A DNA stretch of 36,419 nt, taken from positions 1-36,419 of the forward strand of contig CATLEM010000010.1 in assembly GCA_949916155.1 (NCBI GenBank), read 5' to 3'. Below are positions 15,696-25,300 of this stretch, piece by piece. Within the stretch, counting starts at the first letter, position 1. Every line of letters begins with the position of its first letter. Made by a program: the position numbers and the translations under genes. The notes below the pieces were generated by a model that saw nothing but the letters and a program-made list of their open reading frames with translations, was not told the DNA's origin and did not search any database. The DNA is from an uncultured Dorea sp. GTDB lineage: Bacteria > Bacillota > Clostridia > Lachnospirales > Lachnospiraceae.

Positions 15696-16892
15696 TTACG
15701 CCAGCTCGCTTCTCCGATACCCCGCGTACAGCACCGGAAGCAAAAGGAGCGCCAGCAAAAGATACACCGGTATCAGCATCTCATACACGCCGAACACCTT
15801 CCCGCCGATCTCGTATATGATATTGTCCCTCAAAAATGCGCTGATCCGAAGCAGCATATCCGGGAAAAGGTTCATCGCCTTCGTAAGGCCCGGCACACGC
15901 CCCAAAAACATCGGCGCACAGGACAGAGCGAAGGGGATTGTGACCGCCACCACCACCGAGCGGCTCTTCGCCGACACGAGAAGGGCCAGAAACAGGATGA
16001 ACAGGTGTGCTGCGTACCCGCCGAACATCGTCAGAAGCCACTTCTGGGCATAGGTGAGATTGTACATGCAGTCCCAGTTCGCATAGTCGGTCTGTATCAT
16101 AAGCCCCGCCCCCTGGAAACCTAAGATCCCCAGCACCAGCACAGAAAAGATAACCATAGCTCCCCAGTAAACCGCTGTGATCACAAGAAAACAAGCCTCG
16201 ATCTTCGCCTGGACCGCCCGGTTCCGCCCGTAATTGGCAGAGAAAAAGACCGAGTCCGCGCCGAGCTGAAATTCGCTGGAAAATATCCCGGATACCAGAA
16301 ATCCGATGATCACGATGGTGATGGTCATCAGCGTCGGCAGATACTGGGAATCAAGGAGCGCTTTCCAGCCTTCCGCGTATTCGTAGTAGAGAGGTGCTTT
16401 GAACTTTGCGTACTTGCGGGTCAGGAATTTTTGTTCCTTTTTTGAATACCCCGGCGACGAGATTTCCTTTTTTATCATCTCCAGCCGTTTTTCATAGAGA
16501 GCGGCTGCTTCCTCTGCGGAAATGCTGTCGCACATATAGTAATCATAGTCGCCCGGCTCGGAAAATCCGCTGTTGATCCAGTCCCTGATGTCTGAGAAGC
16601 CCTGCCTCTTTATCAGCGCCCCGTCTTCGGTATCTGACTCGGCGCGCGCCCTCTTATTTTCCTCCACCACCTTTTTCAGCACATCCTCCGTCACATACCC
16701 TTTCCACGCGTTCTTCTCCCGCTTCAGTCTGCGGGCCGCCGCGAACCCGGATATCTTCGAGCCGTCCTCCCTGTAGTAGACCACATCCCGCGCCGCCAGC
16801 AGACTCCCGGCAAATACCACCGCCGCCAGCAGAAGGAACGCCGCCTTGTTCATCGGCTTTGACCAGATCTTCTTAAGTTCAAACCACAGCAT
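15696..16892 (-). CDS. ABC-2 type transporter permease
   Basis: This 398-aa membrane protein has an N-terminal signal-anchor-like segment (KAAFLLLAAVVFAGSLLAA), a long extracellular charged region of about 150 residues, and then five or six membrane helices. The layout is that of ABC-2 exporter permeases. The start at 16892 (MLWFELKKIWSKPM) is preferred to the track start at 16949: GGTGGG lies four bases upstream, and LWFELKKIWSKP is the usual cytoplasmic lead-in of this family. The ATG overlaps the end of the ATPase gene by 14 bases, so both are translationally coupled. It is the last gene of the sigma factor operon. The substrate is unknown. Confidence 0.9.
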   Translation of the reverse strand: MLWFELKKIWSKPMNKAAFLLLAAVVFAGSLLAARDVVYYREDGSKISGFAAARRLKREKNAWKGYVTEDVLKKVVEENKRARAESDTEDGALIKRQGFSDIRDWINSGFSEPGDYDYYMCDSISAEEAAALYEKRLEMIKKEISSPGYSKKEQKFLTRKYAKFKAPLYYEYAEGWKALLDSQYLPTLMTITIVIIGFLVSGIFSSEFQLGADSVFFSANYGRNRAVQAKIEACFLVITAVYWGAMVIFSVLVLGILGFQGAGLMIQTDYANWDCMYNLTYAQKWLLTMFGGYAAHLFILFLALLVSAKSRSVVVAVTIPFALSCAPMFLGRVPGLTKAMNLFPDMLLRISAFLRDNIIYEIGGKVFGVYEMLIPVYLLLALLLLPVLYAGYRRSELA

Positions 16893-17766
16893 CTTTCCCA
16901 CCTGCCTTTTCTCCAAAATAATATAAAAACACATCCTCCAGATTGGCATCCACTAAACCTGCATCCAGAACCGGAGGGCTCTTCGCGATGATCCGAAGCT
17001 CCACCCCGTCATGCATGGATTTCAGGTTGGACACCTTGTATTTCTTCATAAAATGCTGCACCTCATTTTTGCGGACAAATACGCTGAACACGCCCTCTTC
17101 CATAGAATCGATCAGCTCCCTCGCCTCCCCCGCAAGGACGATCTTCCCGTCCCGCATCAAAAGGATCTGGTTGGCGATGTACTCCACGTCCGACACTATG
17201 TGGGTGGACAAAAGCACCAGCCGGTCTTCCGCCAGCTCGCTGATCAGGTTGCGGAAACGGATGCGCTCGTTGGGGTCAAGCCCCGCCGTCGGCTCGTCAA
17301 GGATCAGGATCTTCGGGTTATTCAGCATCGCCTGGGCGATCCCCGCCCGCCGTTTCATGCCGCCGGAAAGCTTCTTCATCTTTTTCTTCGCTGCCTTCGT
17401 AAGCCCCGTCTTCTCAATCAGCTCCCGCACCCTTTTTCTCGCCACCGCCGGGCGAAGCCCCTTGATCGCCGCAATATACGACAGGTAATCCTGCACCGTG
17501 AACTCCGGGTAAAATCCAAAGTCCTGGGGAAGATATCCTAAAATCTTCCGGTAGTCCGCCCCCATCCCAAGGATCTCCCGCCCGTTGCAGGTGATCTCCC
17601 CTCCTGTGGGGGAAAGGAGCGTGCACAGCATCTTCATCAGCGTCGTCTTCCCCGCGCCGTTGACGCCCAAAAGCCCGTACACTCCATTTTCCATCGTAAA
17701 ATTCAGATGATCCACCGCCGTAAATCCTCCGAACTCTTTCGTCAGGTTTTTCATTTTCAGCTCCAT
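16879..17766 (-). CDS. ABC transporter ATP-binding protein (exporter type)
   Basis: This 295-aa ATPase has Walker A GVNGAGKTT (residues 34-42), Q-loop YLPQDFGFYPEFT, signature LSGGMKRR (133-140), Walker B ILILDEPTAGLD (153-164) and H-loop STHIVSD. A C-terminal 70-residue extension follows, typical of drug, lantibiotic or sodium exporters of the CcmA/NatA type. The track ORF starts far upstream at 18342, but that N-terminal part is only the shadow of the preceding gene. ATG at 17766 is the real start, behind GGGAGG, overlapping the upstream stop by about ten bases. It energises the ABC-2 permease encoded next. Confidence 0.93.
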   Translation of the reverse strand: MELKMKNLTKEFGGFTAVDHLNFTMENGVYGLLGVNGAGKTTLMKMLCTLLSPTGGEITCNGREILGMGADYRKILGYLPQDFGFYPEFTVQDYLSYIAAIKGLRPAVARKRVRELIEKTGLTKAAKKKMKKLSGGMKRRAGIAQAMLNNPKILILDEPTAGLDPNERIRFRNLISELAEDRLVLLSTHIVSDVEYIANQILLMRDGKIVLAGEARELIDSMEEGVFSVFVRKNEVQHFMKKYKVSNLKSMHDGVELRIIAKSPPVLDAGLVDANLEDVFLYYFGEKAGGKDAVV

Positions 17767-18530
17767 GAAACGTAACCTCCCATCTCCAGGAAGTTTCCAC
17801 AGTTTTTCACCGTCCTGCGCACGGCCGCCGCCAGAAAGACCACCGCCGCCAGAAAGAGTGCCATCCACACCGGAAACTGCACCGCCTCGTAAGCCTGCAC
17901 ATTCATCGTAAACAGCCACCACACCGCGCTCCACACCAGACAGACCGCGATGGATACCGTCTCGCTCACCGCGTATCTGTTGCACAGGATCCCAAAGCAG
18001 ATGCAGGCCGTCACTGCCATGGGGAACAAAAACTGCACCAGAAGCTCTTCCCCGGTAAAATGAAGCCGTCCCCGCAAACACACCCCAAAACCTGCCGCCA
18101 GGAAAAGATCCGCCGCCCCGAAAAGGAGCATCCGCGCCGCGTAGATCTGGCGCAATGAATAATAGGCCGCCGTCTCGATCTCCATGCTGTTGTACGTCCT
18201 GTTCTTCCACATTTCCGGAATGATGAGCACCACGAACAGCACGCTCACCACCCCCGCGCTCCTGTGGATATAAACATCCTCCCCAAGAAAGGGAAGTAAA
18301 AGCCCCGCTGCAAGAAGCAGCAGGCATTGATATACCCACCACCGCTTTCGTAGCACCAAAAACTGTGTCCTTAAAAATTCCCCGTAAGTGAGCATCCGCT
18401 CCTGCTCCCTCTTAAGGAACATCTCGCCGGACAGCCGGACCGTCTCCGATATCCGCTCCTCCCTGGGGCGAACGTCCATGTCCGATCTATACGCTCTAAG
18501 CATCATTTCCAGATTCCTGTCATCCTCCAT
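17757..18530 (-). CDS. six-TM membrane protein of the sigma-ABC operon
   Basis: I do not recognise the family by name. The 257-aa product has a charged cytoplasmic N-terminus of about 60 residues (MEDDRNLEMMLRAYRSDMDV...), then six predicted membrane helices (WWVYQCLLLLAAGLLLPFL, RSAGVVSVLFVVLIIP, ARMLLFGAADLFLAAGF and three more). It lies between an ECF sigma gene (93 bases upstream) and an ABC ATPase gene (overlapping). It may be a second transporter subunit, or an anti-sigma-like membrane protein whose N-terminus binds the sigma factor, since no other anti-sigma gene is present in the operon. The start has GGAGGG six bases upstream of ATG. Confidence 0.75.
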   Translation of the reverse strand: MEDDRNLEMMLRAYRSDMDVRPREERISETVRLSGEMFLKREQERMLTYGEFLRTQFLVLRKRWWVYQCLLLLAAGLLLPFLGEDVYIHRSAGVVSVLFVVLIIPEMWKNRTYNSMEIETAAYYSLRQIYAARMLLFGAADLFLAAGFGVCLRGRLHFTGEELLVQFLFPMAVTACICFGILCNRYAVSETVSIAVCLVWSAVWWLFTMNVQAYEAVQFPVWMALFLAAVVFLAAAVRRTVKNCGNFLEMGGYVSWS

Positions 18531-18623
18531 ATCATCCCTCCGTTCTATCTATACCCCTGTGTTTCTGATAAGTCAATCCTTACTGCAGGACGGCGCATAC
18601 CGCCACGATCCGGCGGGCAGAAT

Positions 18624-19142
18624 TTACTCAAGCAGGGATTTAAGCCGCACCTTCGCCTCCCTCAGCCTGTATTTCGCAAGGGGGACGCCGATACCGAGCA
18701 CCTTTGCCGCCTCCGAGATCTTCATCTCCTGAAAATAGTACAAGATGATCATCTCCCTGAACTCCTCCGGCAGCCGAAAAAGCGCCTCCCCGATGACCGC
18801 CCGGTCAAGCGCCGTTTTTAGGGAATCCGGGGCGGGCTTTGCCCGGGCTTCAAGGCTCTTCCCCTCCATCGGCACATCCTTTCTCTTTTTATGGAAATTC
18901 CGGCAGAGATTCCCGGCCACCGTGTACAGGAAATTCTTCGCCTTCCCCACGTGCCGGTATTCTGAAAAGCCCTCGAAGAACTTAAGAAATGTCTCCTGGG
19001 CCAGATCTTCGGCATACTCTGGGTCAATGCAGTGATACCGGCAGTATCTCAGTATCTCTTCGTAATATTTTCGGACGAAGGCATCAAAAGCGTCCTCGTC
19101 TCCCTGTCTCATCCTCCGGATCAAAAGAAAATCTGTGTCCAA
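18624..19142 (-). CDS. ECF-type RNA polymerase sigma factor
   Basis: This sigma factor of about 172 aa has region 2 (DAFDAFVRKYYEEILRYCRYHCIDPEYAEDLAQETFLKFFEGF, FLYTVAGNLCRN) and region 4 (LPEEFREMIILYYFQEMKISEAAKVLGIGVPLAKYRLREAKVRL). The start is uncertain. The track begins at a TTG at 19181, but that one and the internal ATG (19172) lack a binding site, whereas TTG at 19142 follows AAGGGGGG by five bases and directly precedes DTDFLLIRRMRQGDEDAFD, the normal domain start. A TTG start would lower translation. It heads an operon with a six-TM protein and an ABC exporter, probably its regulatory targets. Confidence 0.85.
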   Translation of the reverse strand: MDTDFLLIRRMRQGDEDAFDAFVRKYYEEILRYCRYHCIDPEYAEDLAQETFLKFFEGFSEYRHVGKAKNFLYTVAGNLCRNFHKKRKDVPMEGKSLEARAKPAPDSLKTALDRAVIGEALFRLPEEFREMIILYYFQEMKISEAAKVLGIGVPLAKYRLREAKVRLKSLLE

Positions 19143-19206
19143 AAAATCCCCCCTTCCCGGCAGTCTGTCCATGCCCGGCAAGCTGGCGGGGCAATCCGTG
19201 GCATCA

Positions 19207-19246
19207 TGGGGGCAAAATACCTTTTGCCCCCAACATCTTAATTATA
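19207..19246 (-). promoter_or_regulatory. -10 box and 11-bp dyad at the sigma gene start site
   Basis: A TATAAT box (minus strand, 19241-19246) is followed by TGGGGGCAAAA/TACC/TTTTGCCCCCA, a perfect 11-bp inverted repeat at 19207-19232 covering the predicted transcription start. It may be an operator or a hairpin at the 5' end of the mRNA. No good -35 is visible. Confidence 0.55.
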
Positions 19247-19401
19247 GAAGTAATCTCTGATATATATAACAGTTTCCATGGGGAAAAGGATAGGAGAAGA
19301 TCTGTTTTTCCAAAATTTCTCCTGAATTTCCCCATAAAATCCCATCTCCGCCCTAAAATATGATACAATATCCTTACATTCACGAAAGGAGAAATTTACC
19401 T

Positions 19402-20478
19402 ATGAACAATGAAAGAATTGTCCGCGTATTGACCAAGATGGATGAGAAAGGACTGACCCAGCTTATCGTATCCGACCCGTTAAGCATCCGTTTCCTCACC
19501 GGAATCATGGTCAATCCGGGAGAGCGGCTCTACGCCCTGATCCTCAAATCAAACGGCGAGCATGTGATGCTCTTAAACTACCTTTACTTCGTATCCAACA
19601 CCGGATTCAAAGAAGTGTGGTTCAGCGACATGGAAGATCAGATCTCCATAATTGCAGACCAGATCGATACGACAAAAACTCTGGGAATCGACAAGACCTG
19701 GCCGGCGCGCTTCCTCATTCCCTTACAGGAGAAATGCCCGAAGCTTAAGACGGTATGGGGTTCTGACTGCGTGGACGGGGTGCGCGCGGTGAAAAATGAA
19801 GAAGAGATCAAGATCATGAAAGAGGCATCTGCCATCAATGACCGGGTGATGGAGATGGTCAAGGAATATATCAAGGAAGGCATGACGGAAAAACAGATTG
19901 CCGACTTTATCGACAACGAATACTTAAAAGCCGGCGCCAGCGGGACAAGCTTTGACACTATCGTATGTTTCGGCCCCAATGCCGCTGACCAGCATCACGA
20001 GCCCAGCGATACGAGAACCCTTAAAACAGGCGAATGTATCCTCATCGACATGGGATGCGTGTGGAAAGGGTATTGCTCAGACATGACAAGAACCTTCTAC
20101 TGCAAGGAAGCCTCTGCTAAGGAGCAGGAGATCCACGACATTGTCCACGAGGCAGTGCTGCGCGCCGAGTCTGTGATAAAGCCCGGTGTCCGCTTCTGCG
20201 ACATCGACGCACAGGCGAGAGATTACATTGACGAAAAAGGCTACAGTGAATACTGGAAGATCCGCCTCGGCCACTTCATCGGCCAGGAAGACCACGAGTA
20301 CGGAGATGTCTCCCCGATCAACAAAAATGTGGCGGAACCGGGCATGATCTTCTCCATCGAGCCTGGCATCTATATCGAAGGGAAATACGGCGTCCGCATC
20401 GAAGATCTTGTCCTTGTGACGGAAGACGGCCACGAACTGCTCAATGCGGTTGAAAAGAAGTGGGAGATCATCGGCTGA
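19402..20478 (+). CDS. M24-family Xaa-Pro aminopeptidase-like protein
   Basis: This 358-aa protein has an N-terminal creatinase-type domain (residues 1-125) and a pita-bread M24 catalytic domain. The metal ligands are all visible: two Asp in LIDMGCVWKGYCSDMTRTF, His in LGHFIGQEDHEYG, Glu in FSIEPGIYIEG and Glu in GVRIEDLVLVTEDG. It would remove N-terminal residues before proline from peptides in the cytoplasm (PepQ/PepP group). The track start at 19360 is replaced by ATG at 19402, which follows AAAGGAG by about ten bases. It is a single-gene unit ending in a strong terminator. Dipeptidase and aminopeptidase members of this family cannot be separated here. Confidence 0.9.
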   Translation: MNNERIVRVLTKMDEKGLTQLIVSDPLSIRFLTGIMVNPGERLYALILKSNGEHVMLLNYLYFVSNTGFKEVWFSDMEDQISIIADQIDTTKTLGIDKTWPARFLIPLQEKCPKLKTVWGSDCVDGVRAVKNEEEIKIMKEASAINDRVMEMVKEYIKEGMTEKQIADFIDNEYLKAGASGTSFDTIVCFGPNAADQHHEPSDTRTLKTGECILIDMGCVWKGYCSDMTRTFYCKEASAKEQEIHDIVHEAVLRAESVIKPGVRFCDIDAQARDYIDEKGYSEYWKIRLGHFIGQEDHEYGDVSPINKNVAEPGMIFSIEPGIYIEGKYGVRIEDLVLVTEDGHELLNAVEKKWEIIG

Positions 20479-20500
20479 TAACCGAACATATAGAAAAGTC

Positions 20501-20543
20501 CTGCTCTGCGGCTGATCTCCCAGCCCAGAGCAGAACTTTTTCC
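20501..20543. terminator. strong bidirectional terminator
   Basis: CTGCTCTG-C-GGCTG and CAGCC-CAGAGCAG form a 13-bp stem with one bulge, with AACTTTTT on the plus side and GACTTTTC on the minus side. It separates the convergent peptidase and response regulator genes. Confidence 0.85.
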
Positions 20544-20594
20544 CTCTTCAAAATAATCTTTCCGCTTGTCGCGTATCAGACTCCATTTTCTTCG

Positions 20595-21299
20595 CTATAT
20601 TTCTTCATCCACATCCGCCGTCCAGAGATACCCCATCCCCCGGACATTCTTAATATACTCCCCAACCTTCTTTTTCAGCCGGCTTATCGTGACCGGCACC
20701 GTATTATCATCCACAAACTGCCCATCTATGTCCCACACTGCACTGAGGATCTGCTCCCTGGAAATGATCTGCCTGGGATTCTCAAGGAAATACAGAAGAA
20801 GCTGGAACTCTTTTTTACTCAGCAGGATCTCCTCCCCGGCTTTATACACTTTCATCTCACGGCAGTTCACTTTAAGATCCCCGGATCTTAAAGCTTTACC
20901 GCTTCCGCTGCCCTCGTCCCTCATTCCGATCCGGCGCATCAGTGCATTGACCTTGGAGATGAGCACCATCAGGCTGAAGGGTTTGGTGATATAATCGTCC
21001 GCCCCGGCATCGTATCCGTTTACGATATCAACTTCCTGGTCTAAGGCAGTCAGGAAGATAAAATGCACCTGGCTTTTCGCCCGGACGCTCCGGCAGAAGG
21101 CAAGGCCGTCCCCGTCCTCCACGGTGATATCGCTGATCACAAGCGCCACCTCATGTTCATCGAATAACTCTTCGGCCTCCCTTACCCCGGCTGCGCTTAA
21201 GATCTCGTACCCTTCTTTCCTGAGCTTTAAGCTGATGCCACGGTTCAAGCTCTCGTCATCCTCCAAAAGCAGGATCTCAGCTGCCTGACCGCTACTCAT
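20595..21299 (-). CDS. OmpR-family response regulator
   Basis: This 234-aa regulator has a complete receiver domain: acidic pair in LLEDDE, phospho-acceptor Asp57 in VISDIT, Thr in FLTALD and Lys106 in ITKPFS. A C-terminal winged-helix DNA-binding domain follows (about 138-228, FQLLLYFLENPRQIISREQIL, DDNTVPVTISRLKKKV). It is the last gene of a three-gene unit: its ATG overlaps the stop of the upstream TPR-like gene by eight bases, with GGAGAG as binding site. It presumably receives phosphate from the hybrid kinase of the same operon. Its DNA-binding domain resembles BceR/VirR-type regulators, so cross-talk with the partnerless kinase at 13963-15072 is possible. Confidence 0.93.
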   Translation of the reverse strand: MSSGQAAEILLLEDDESLNRGISLKLRKEGYEILSAAGVREAEELFDEHEVALVISDITVEDGDGLAFCRSVRAKSQVHFIFLTALDQEVDIVNGYDAGADDYITKPFSLMVLISKVNALMRRIGMRDEGSGSGKALRSGDLKVNCREMKVYKAGEEILLSKKEFQLLLYFLENPRQIISREQILSAVWDIDGQFVDDNTVPVTISRLKKKVGEYIKNVRGMGYLWTADVDEEI

Positions 21300-22137
21300 T
21301 TTTCATCTCTCCGTCCGTTGATGATGCATCCGTCCTGCCGCTGTCAAGAGTTTGCAAAAGCTCCTTCGCTTCTCTCACGTACACAAGCCTTCCACCCTCA
21401 GCGATCACATACTCCAGGTTCATCCTCGCGCTCTTTTCATCCCCAAGCCCTGCGCAGATCCTTGCCTCCCACAGGCTGTGGCCAATATGGGTCCATTTCC
21501 TGCATTTGCCGCTGTCAAGCGTTTTTCTCTCAGAGAGGAACCGGAATGCCGCCGGGTAATCCTTATTCTCCATCGCCCGGAACAGATTGTTGCTGGCGCA
21601 GAGCGTCCGGAAGAACATCTGCTCCTTCTTATCCTTCTTAAGGCTCCTTCGGTAAGACTGCTCAAGCTCTGCCGCCCGGAACCCTTCTCCCCTCTCAAAG
21701 CAGATCGCCGACATCAGGATGTAATAATTCAGCCTGTGCAGGCCCTTAAGCTTATACAGATTTACATTTCGGAAGATCTGTTCCGCGCTGCGACTGTCCC
21801 CTTCATAATACCTGGCCATGGCATGGAGAGCCGCGAACCGTTCTTTATAGAAAAAAGGATGGAGCTTATCCAGGCAGGCCTCATACACGAAAGGATCGCA
21901 CTCTTCGCAGAGCGCCTTGTCAATCTGGACCGCGCCCAGCCATTTGATCAGTATGGCAATGGCCGCTAACACTGCGTACAGCGCAAATACGCCCACCGTC
22001 AGCATAAATGACGCAAATCCCCCGACGATGTAATCAATCCGGTAATCCATCTTAAATACGACCATATAGATCAGTAAAATGATATCCGCCAGGACGATCA
22101 CGCTGCTGATCCACCTATGTTTCCGGTAGTTTTTCAT
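21292..22137 (-). CDS. membrane protein with TPR-like repeats
   Basis: I do not recognise a named family. The core product of about 281 aa has two membrane helices (WISSVIVLADIILLIYMVV and FMLTVGVFALYAVLAAIAILI) followed by a cytoplasmic domain of about 200 residues. That domain is helical, with spaced Ala/Tyr/Leu patterns like degenerate tetratricopeptide repeats (RFAALHAMARYYEGDSRSAEQIFR). The start is uncertain: the track start at 22326 is a GTG without a binding site that overlaps the kinase gene, and the extra 63 residues are Asn/Gly/Met-rich; ATG at 22137 follows GGGAG by five bases. Placed between a sensor kinase and a response regulator, it may be an accessory signalling or scaffold protein. 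Confidence 0.7.
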   Translation of the reverse strand: MKNYRKHRWISSVIVLADIILLIYMVVFKMDYRIDYIVGGFASFMLTVGVFALYAVLAAIAILIKWLGAVQIDKALCEECDPFVYEACLDKLHPFFYKERFAALHAMARYYEGDSRSAEQIFRNVNLYKLKGLHRLNYYILMSAICFERGEGFRAAELEQSYRRSLKKDKKEQMFFRTLCASNNLFRAMENKDYPAAFRFLSERKTLDSGKCRKWTHIGHSLWEARICAGLGDEKSARMNLEYVIAEGGRLVYVREAKELLQTLDSGRTDASSTDGEMKNE

Positions 22138-22300
22138 AATCTCTCCCGCCCTCATCTGCGTCCTGTCCTGGGGATTCATCCCATTTCCCATATTCATCCC
22201 ATAATCCGCACTATTTCCGTTCCTTATCTCCATCCTGTTGTCCACTCCATTTCCTGTATGATTGATATTCTCTCTTTCTGTTCTGCGCTTTTGCTCACCG

Positions 22301-25300
22301 TCAGCGGAGGAAACGCTGCAGAACACCCATCAGCAGCCCAATGTCAAGAGGCTTTGCGATATGGGCATCCATGCCGCTTTTCAGCGCGGTTTCCTTATCT
22401 TCCTCCATGGCATTGGCCGTCATGGCGATGATCGGCAGATTTTTCACATCCTCACGGCGCAGCGCCCGGATTGCCTTCGTCGCTTCGTAGCCGTTCATGA
22501 CCGGCATCTGCACGTCCATCAGCACTGCGTCATAATAGCCTTCCGCGGACTGTTTGATCATAGCAACCGCGTCTGTCCCATCCGGCGCAAGTTCGATCAC
22601 AAAGCCGGCTTCGCTTAAGATTACCTCCGCGATCTCCCTGTTCAGCTCAACGTCCTCCACCAGAAGGAGCCGCTTTCCGCTGTAATCCTCTTTGGTCCAG
22701 ACATTTTCCGTCTGAGACTGCACAGTGTCGCCCAGATTGTTGGCCGCCAAAAGCGCTGCCTTTAAGTCTGACATAAACAGCGGCTTTGCACAGAAGGCAG
22801 TCACTCCCGCCGCCTTCGCCTCCTCTTCGATATCCGACCAGTCATAGGCCGTCAGGATGACAATCGGCGCGTCATCGCCCACCACGCCGCGGATCCTTCT
22901 TGCCGTCTCGATCCCGCTGGTCTCCGGCATCTGCCAGTCGATGATATAGGTATGGTAAGGATCCCCCTCATCGTGGGCAGACCTGGCACGGTATACTGCC
23001 TCCCTGCCGGACGTGGTCCACTCGGAGCGAAGCCCGATACTTTTTAACATCCTGCTCACGCTGTCACAGACATTGAGGTCGTCGTCCACCACCAGAGAGC
23101 GGAGGCCCTCCAGCTCCTTGATCTGCTCCGCGCTCTTTTCTATATCCTGGAGCTTAAGCGAAAGCTTCACCGTGAATGTGCTCCCCTTTCCGACCTCGCT
23201 CTCTACCGTAATCTCCCCGCCCATCATGTCGATGATGTTCTTCGTGATCGCCATGCCGAGGCCGGCGCCTTGGATGCCGCTCCTTGTAGCCGTCGTCTCC
23301 CGCTCGAAAGGTTCAAAAATATGCTCCACGAACTCCCGCGACATACCGATCCCATTATCCTTGATGACAAACTGGTATTCTCCCCACCCGTGCTTAAACG
23401 TGGTGTGCTGGGTGATACGGAAGCTCACCGTTCCGCCTGCCGGCGTATATTTGACCGCATTGCCCATCAGATTGATAAAGATCTGATTAAGCTTCAGCGG
23501 ATCCGCGATCACATCCTCGTTGGCCACCTCGAAGGTATCGATGAACATCTCTAACTGCTTGGCTTTTACCTGCGGCTGGATGATATTGACCAGATTGTGC
23601 ATCAGCTCCGGAATATTACATTCCTGGTTGTGTATCTGCAGCTTCCCGCTCTCGATGCGGCTCATATCCAGGATATCGTTGATCAGACCAAGGAGATGGT
23701 TGCTGGAAGAGAGTATTTTCTGCAGGCAGTCCTTCACCTGTTCCTCACGGTCCATATGGCTGGCCGCGATCGTGGCAAACCCGATGATCGCATTCATCGG
23801 CGTGCGGATATCGTGGCTCATGTTGGAAAGGAACGTAGTCTTCGCCTGATTGGCATGTTGTGCCTGCATCAGGGCATCCTGCAGCGCCTGGGTCTGCTCC
23901 CTCTGCTTTTTCTCCTGTTCCGTGATGTCCTTGGACACTACCATGGCGATCAGATCACCGGTATCCTCGTCAGCCGTCATGATAAACGACTGGCGGAAGC
24001 ACATCAGCTCTTCTCCGCCTGCTCCTCCCCAGTAATCTACATCCACTTCCATATTTCCCTGGCTGTACTGGTCTTTCAGATAATCAACATTTACCGTCCG
24101 CTGATAATCCTCCCGTGATTCCGGCAGGACGAACTGCGTCCATTTTTCAAAACAATCCGAAGCACGGCACGGAGCCGACAGCCCGGCGCGTTCTAACAGA
24201 GAGATCTCTTTTCCATCTTTTATACGGATAACATCCTGCTCGATCCGGTCTCTGGTCAGATTACATTCAAATGTACTGAAAGAATTGGACATGATCGCAA
24301 TCTTGTACTGCCGCTCCTTCCGGTTGAGCACCGCCCTCTCCCTCTGCTGGCGCAGTTCTTTTTCTTTTAGCTCCGTGATATTCTGGCGTACATACAGAAC
24401 CCTGACCGGCTTCCCATCTTTTCGCTCCAGGCATGCCGCCAGCAGATACTCCCAGTCCTCCTTCCCCTGACGGGAGACATGGCATTCGTGCACCGCGGAG
24501 TCTTTCGTGGCAAGCATTTCCCGTAACGTTTCGATACGGACAAAATGGTCAAACTCCTCTTTTTCCTTCTCTCCGATGATATCCGCGGTGTGGTACTTGA
24601 TAAATTTACTGTATACGCCTTCCATCGGGATACTGGGATTTAACGGCTCGATCCCAGCCATATAAGTATAATAGTCTTCTTCCAGATCCACAATGAGATA
24701 CCGGGAGGAAAAAAGAATGTTCGCACCCCGGAGCACATCGCCGATCAGCTTATTCTCCGTAGCCAGTTCTTCCCGCTGCTTCTTCCCGCGGATCACCAGG
24801 AAAATGACATAGCAGACGAACAGGACAAGCAGACAGATCTCCAGTATCACACCCGCCATATTCGCTCTTCTCACCATGCCCTGGGTGATATTCTTCGGAA
24901 ATGCCTGGACAAGAACATAGTCATATCCCGGCAGGTTCATCACACACAGATTGTCTGTCTTGCTGCCGTCTTTGCACAGGTAAGCTGCCTCGCCGTTCTC
25001 CTCGAACATCCCCCGCGCCTCTTTGGCAATACCGGCGTCGATGACATTTTTCTCCGTTAGGTAGTCAAGCAGATGCCCCTCATAATTTCCCCCGGACGAA
25101 CTGGCGATCACCCTGCCTTCCCGGGTGCACAAAAACACATCGGCAGACTCCCCGAAATAGCTGGCCGAAAGCATGCTTTTCAGATAGTCTTCCGCAAAGT
25201 AAAGTCCTAAAAACATCCCGGCAATCTCACCTTTCTGATATACAGGCGCATAAAAGACCATCATAGGTTTCCCTGTAAGCCTGGACTGCTCCACGGTATC

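Noticed and set aside
17767-18342. N-terminal half of the 487-codon ORF as part of the ABC ATPase
   Set aside because: It is the other-frame shadow of the six-TM protein gene; the ATPase starts at 17766 with a good binding site.
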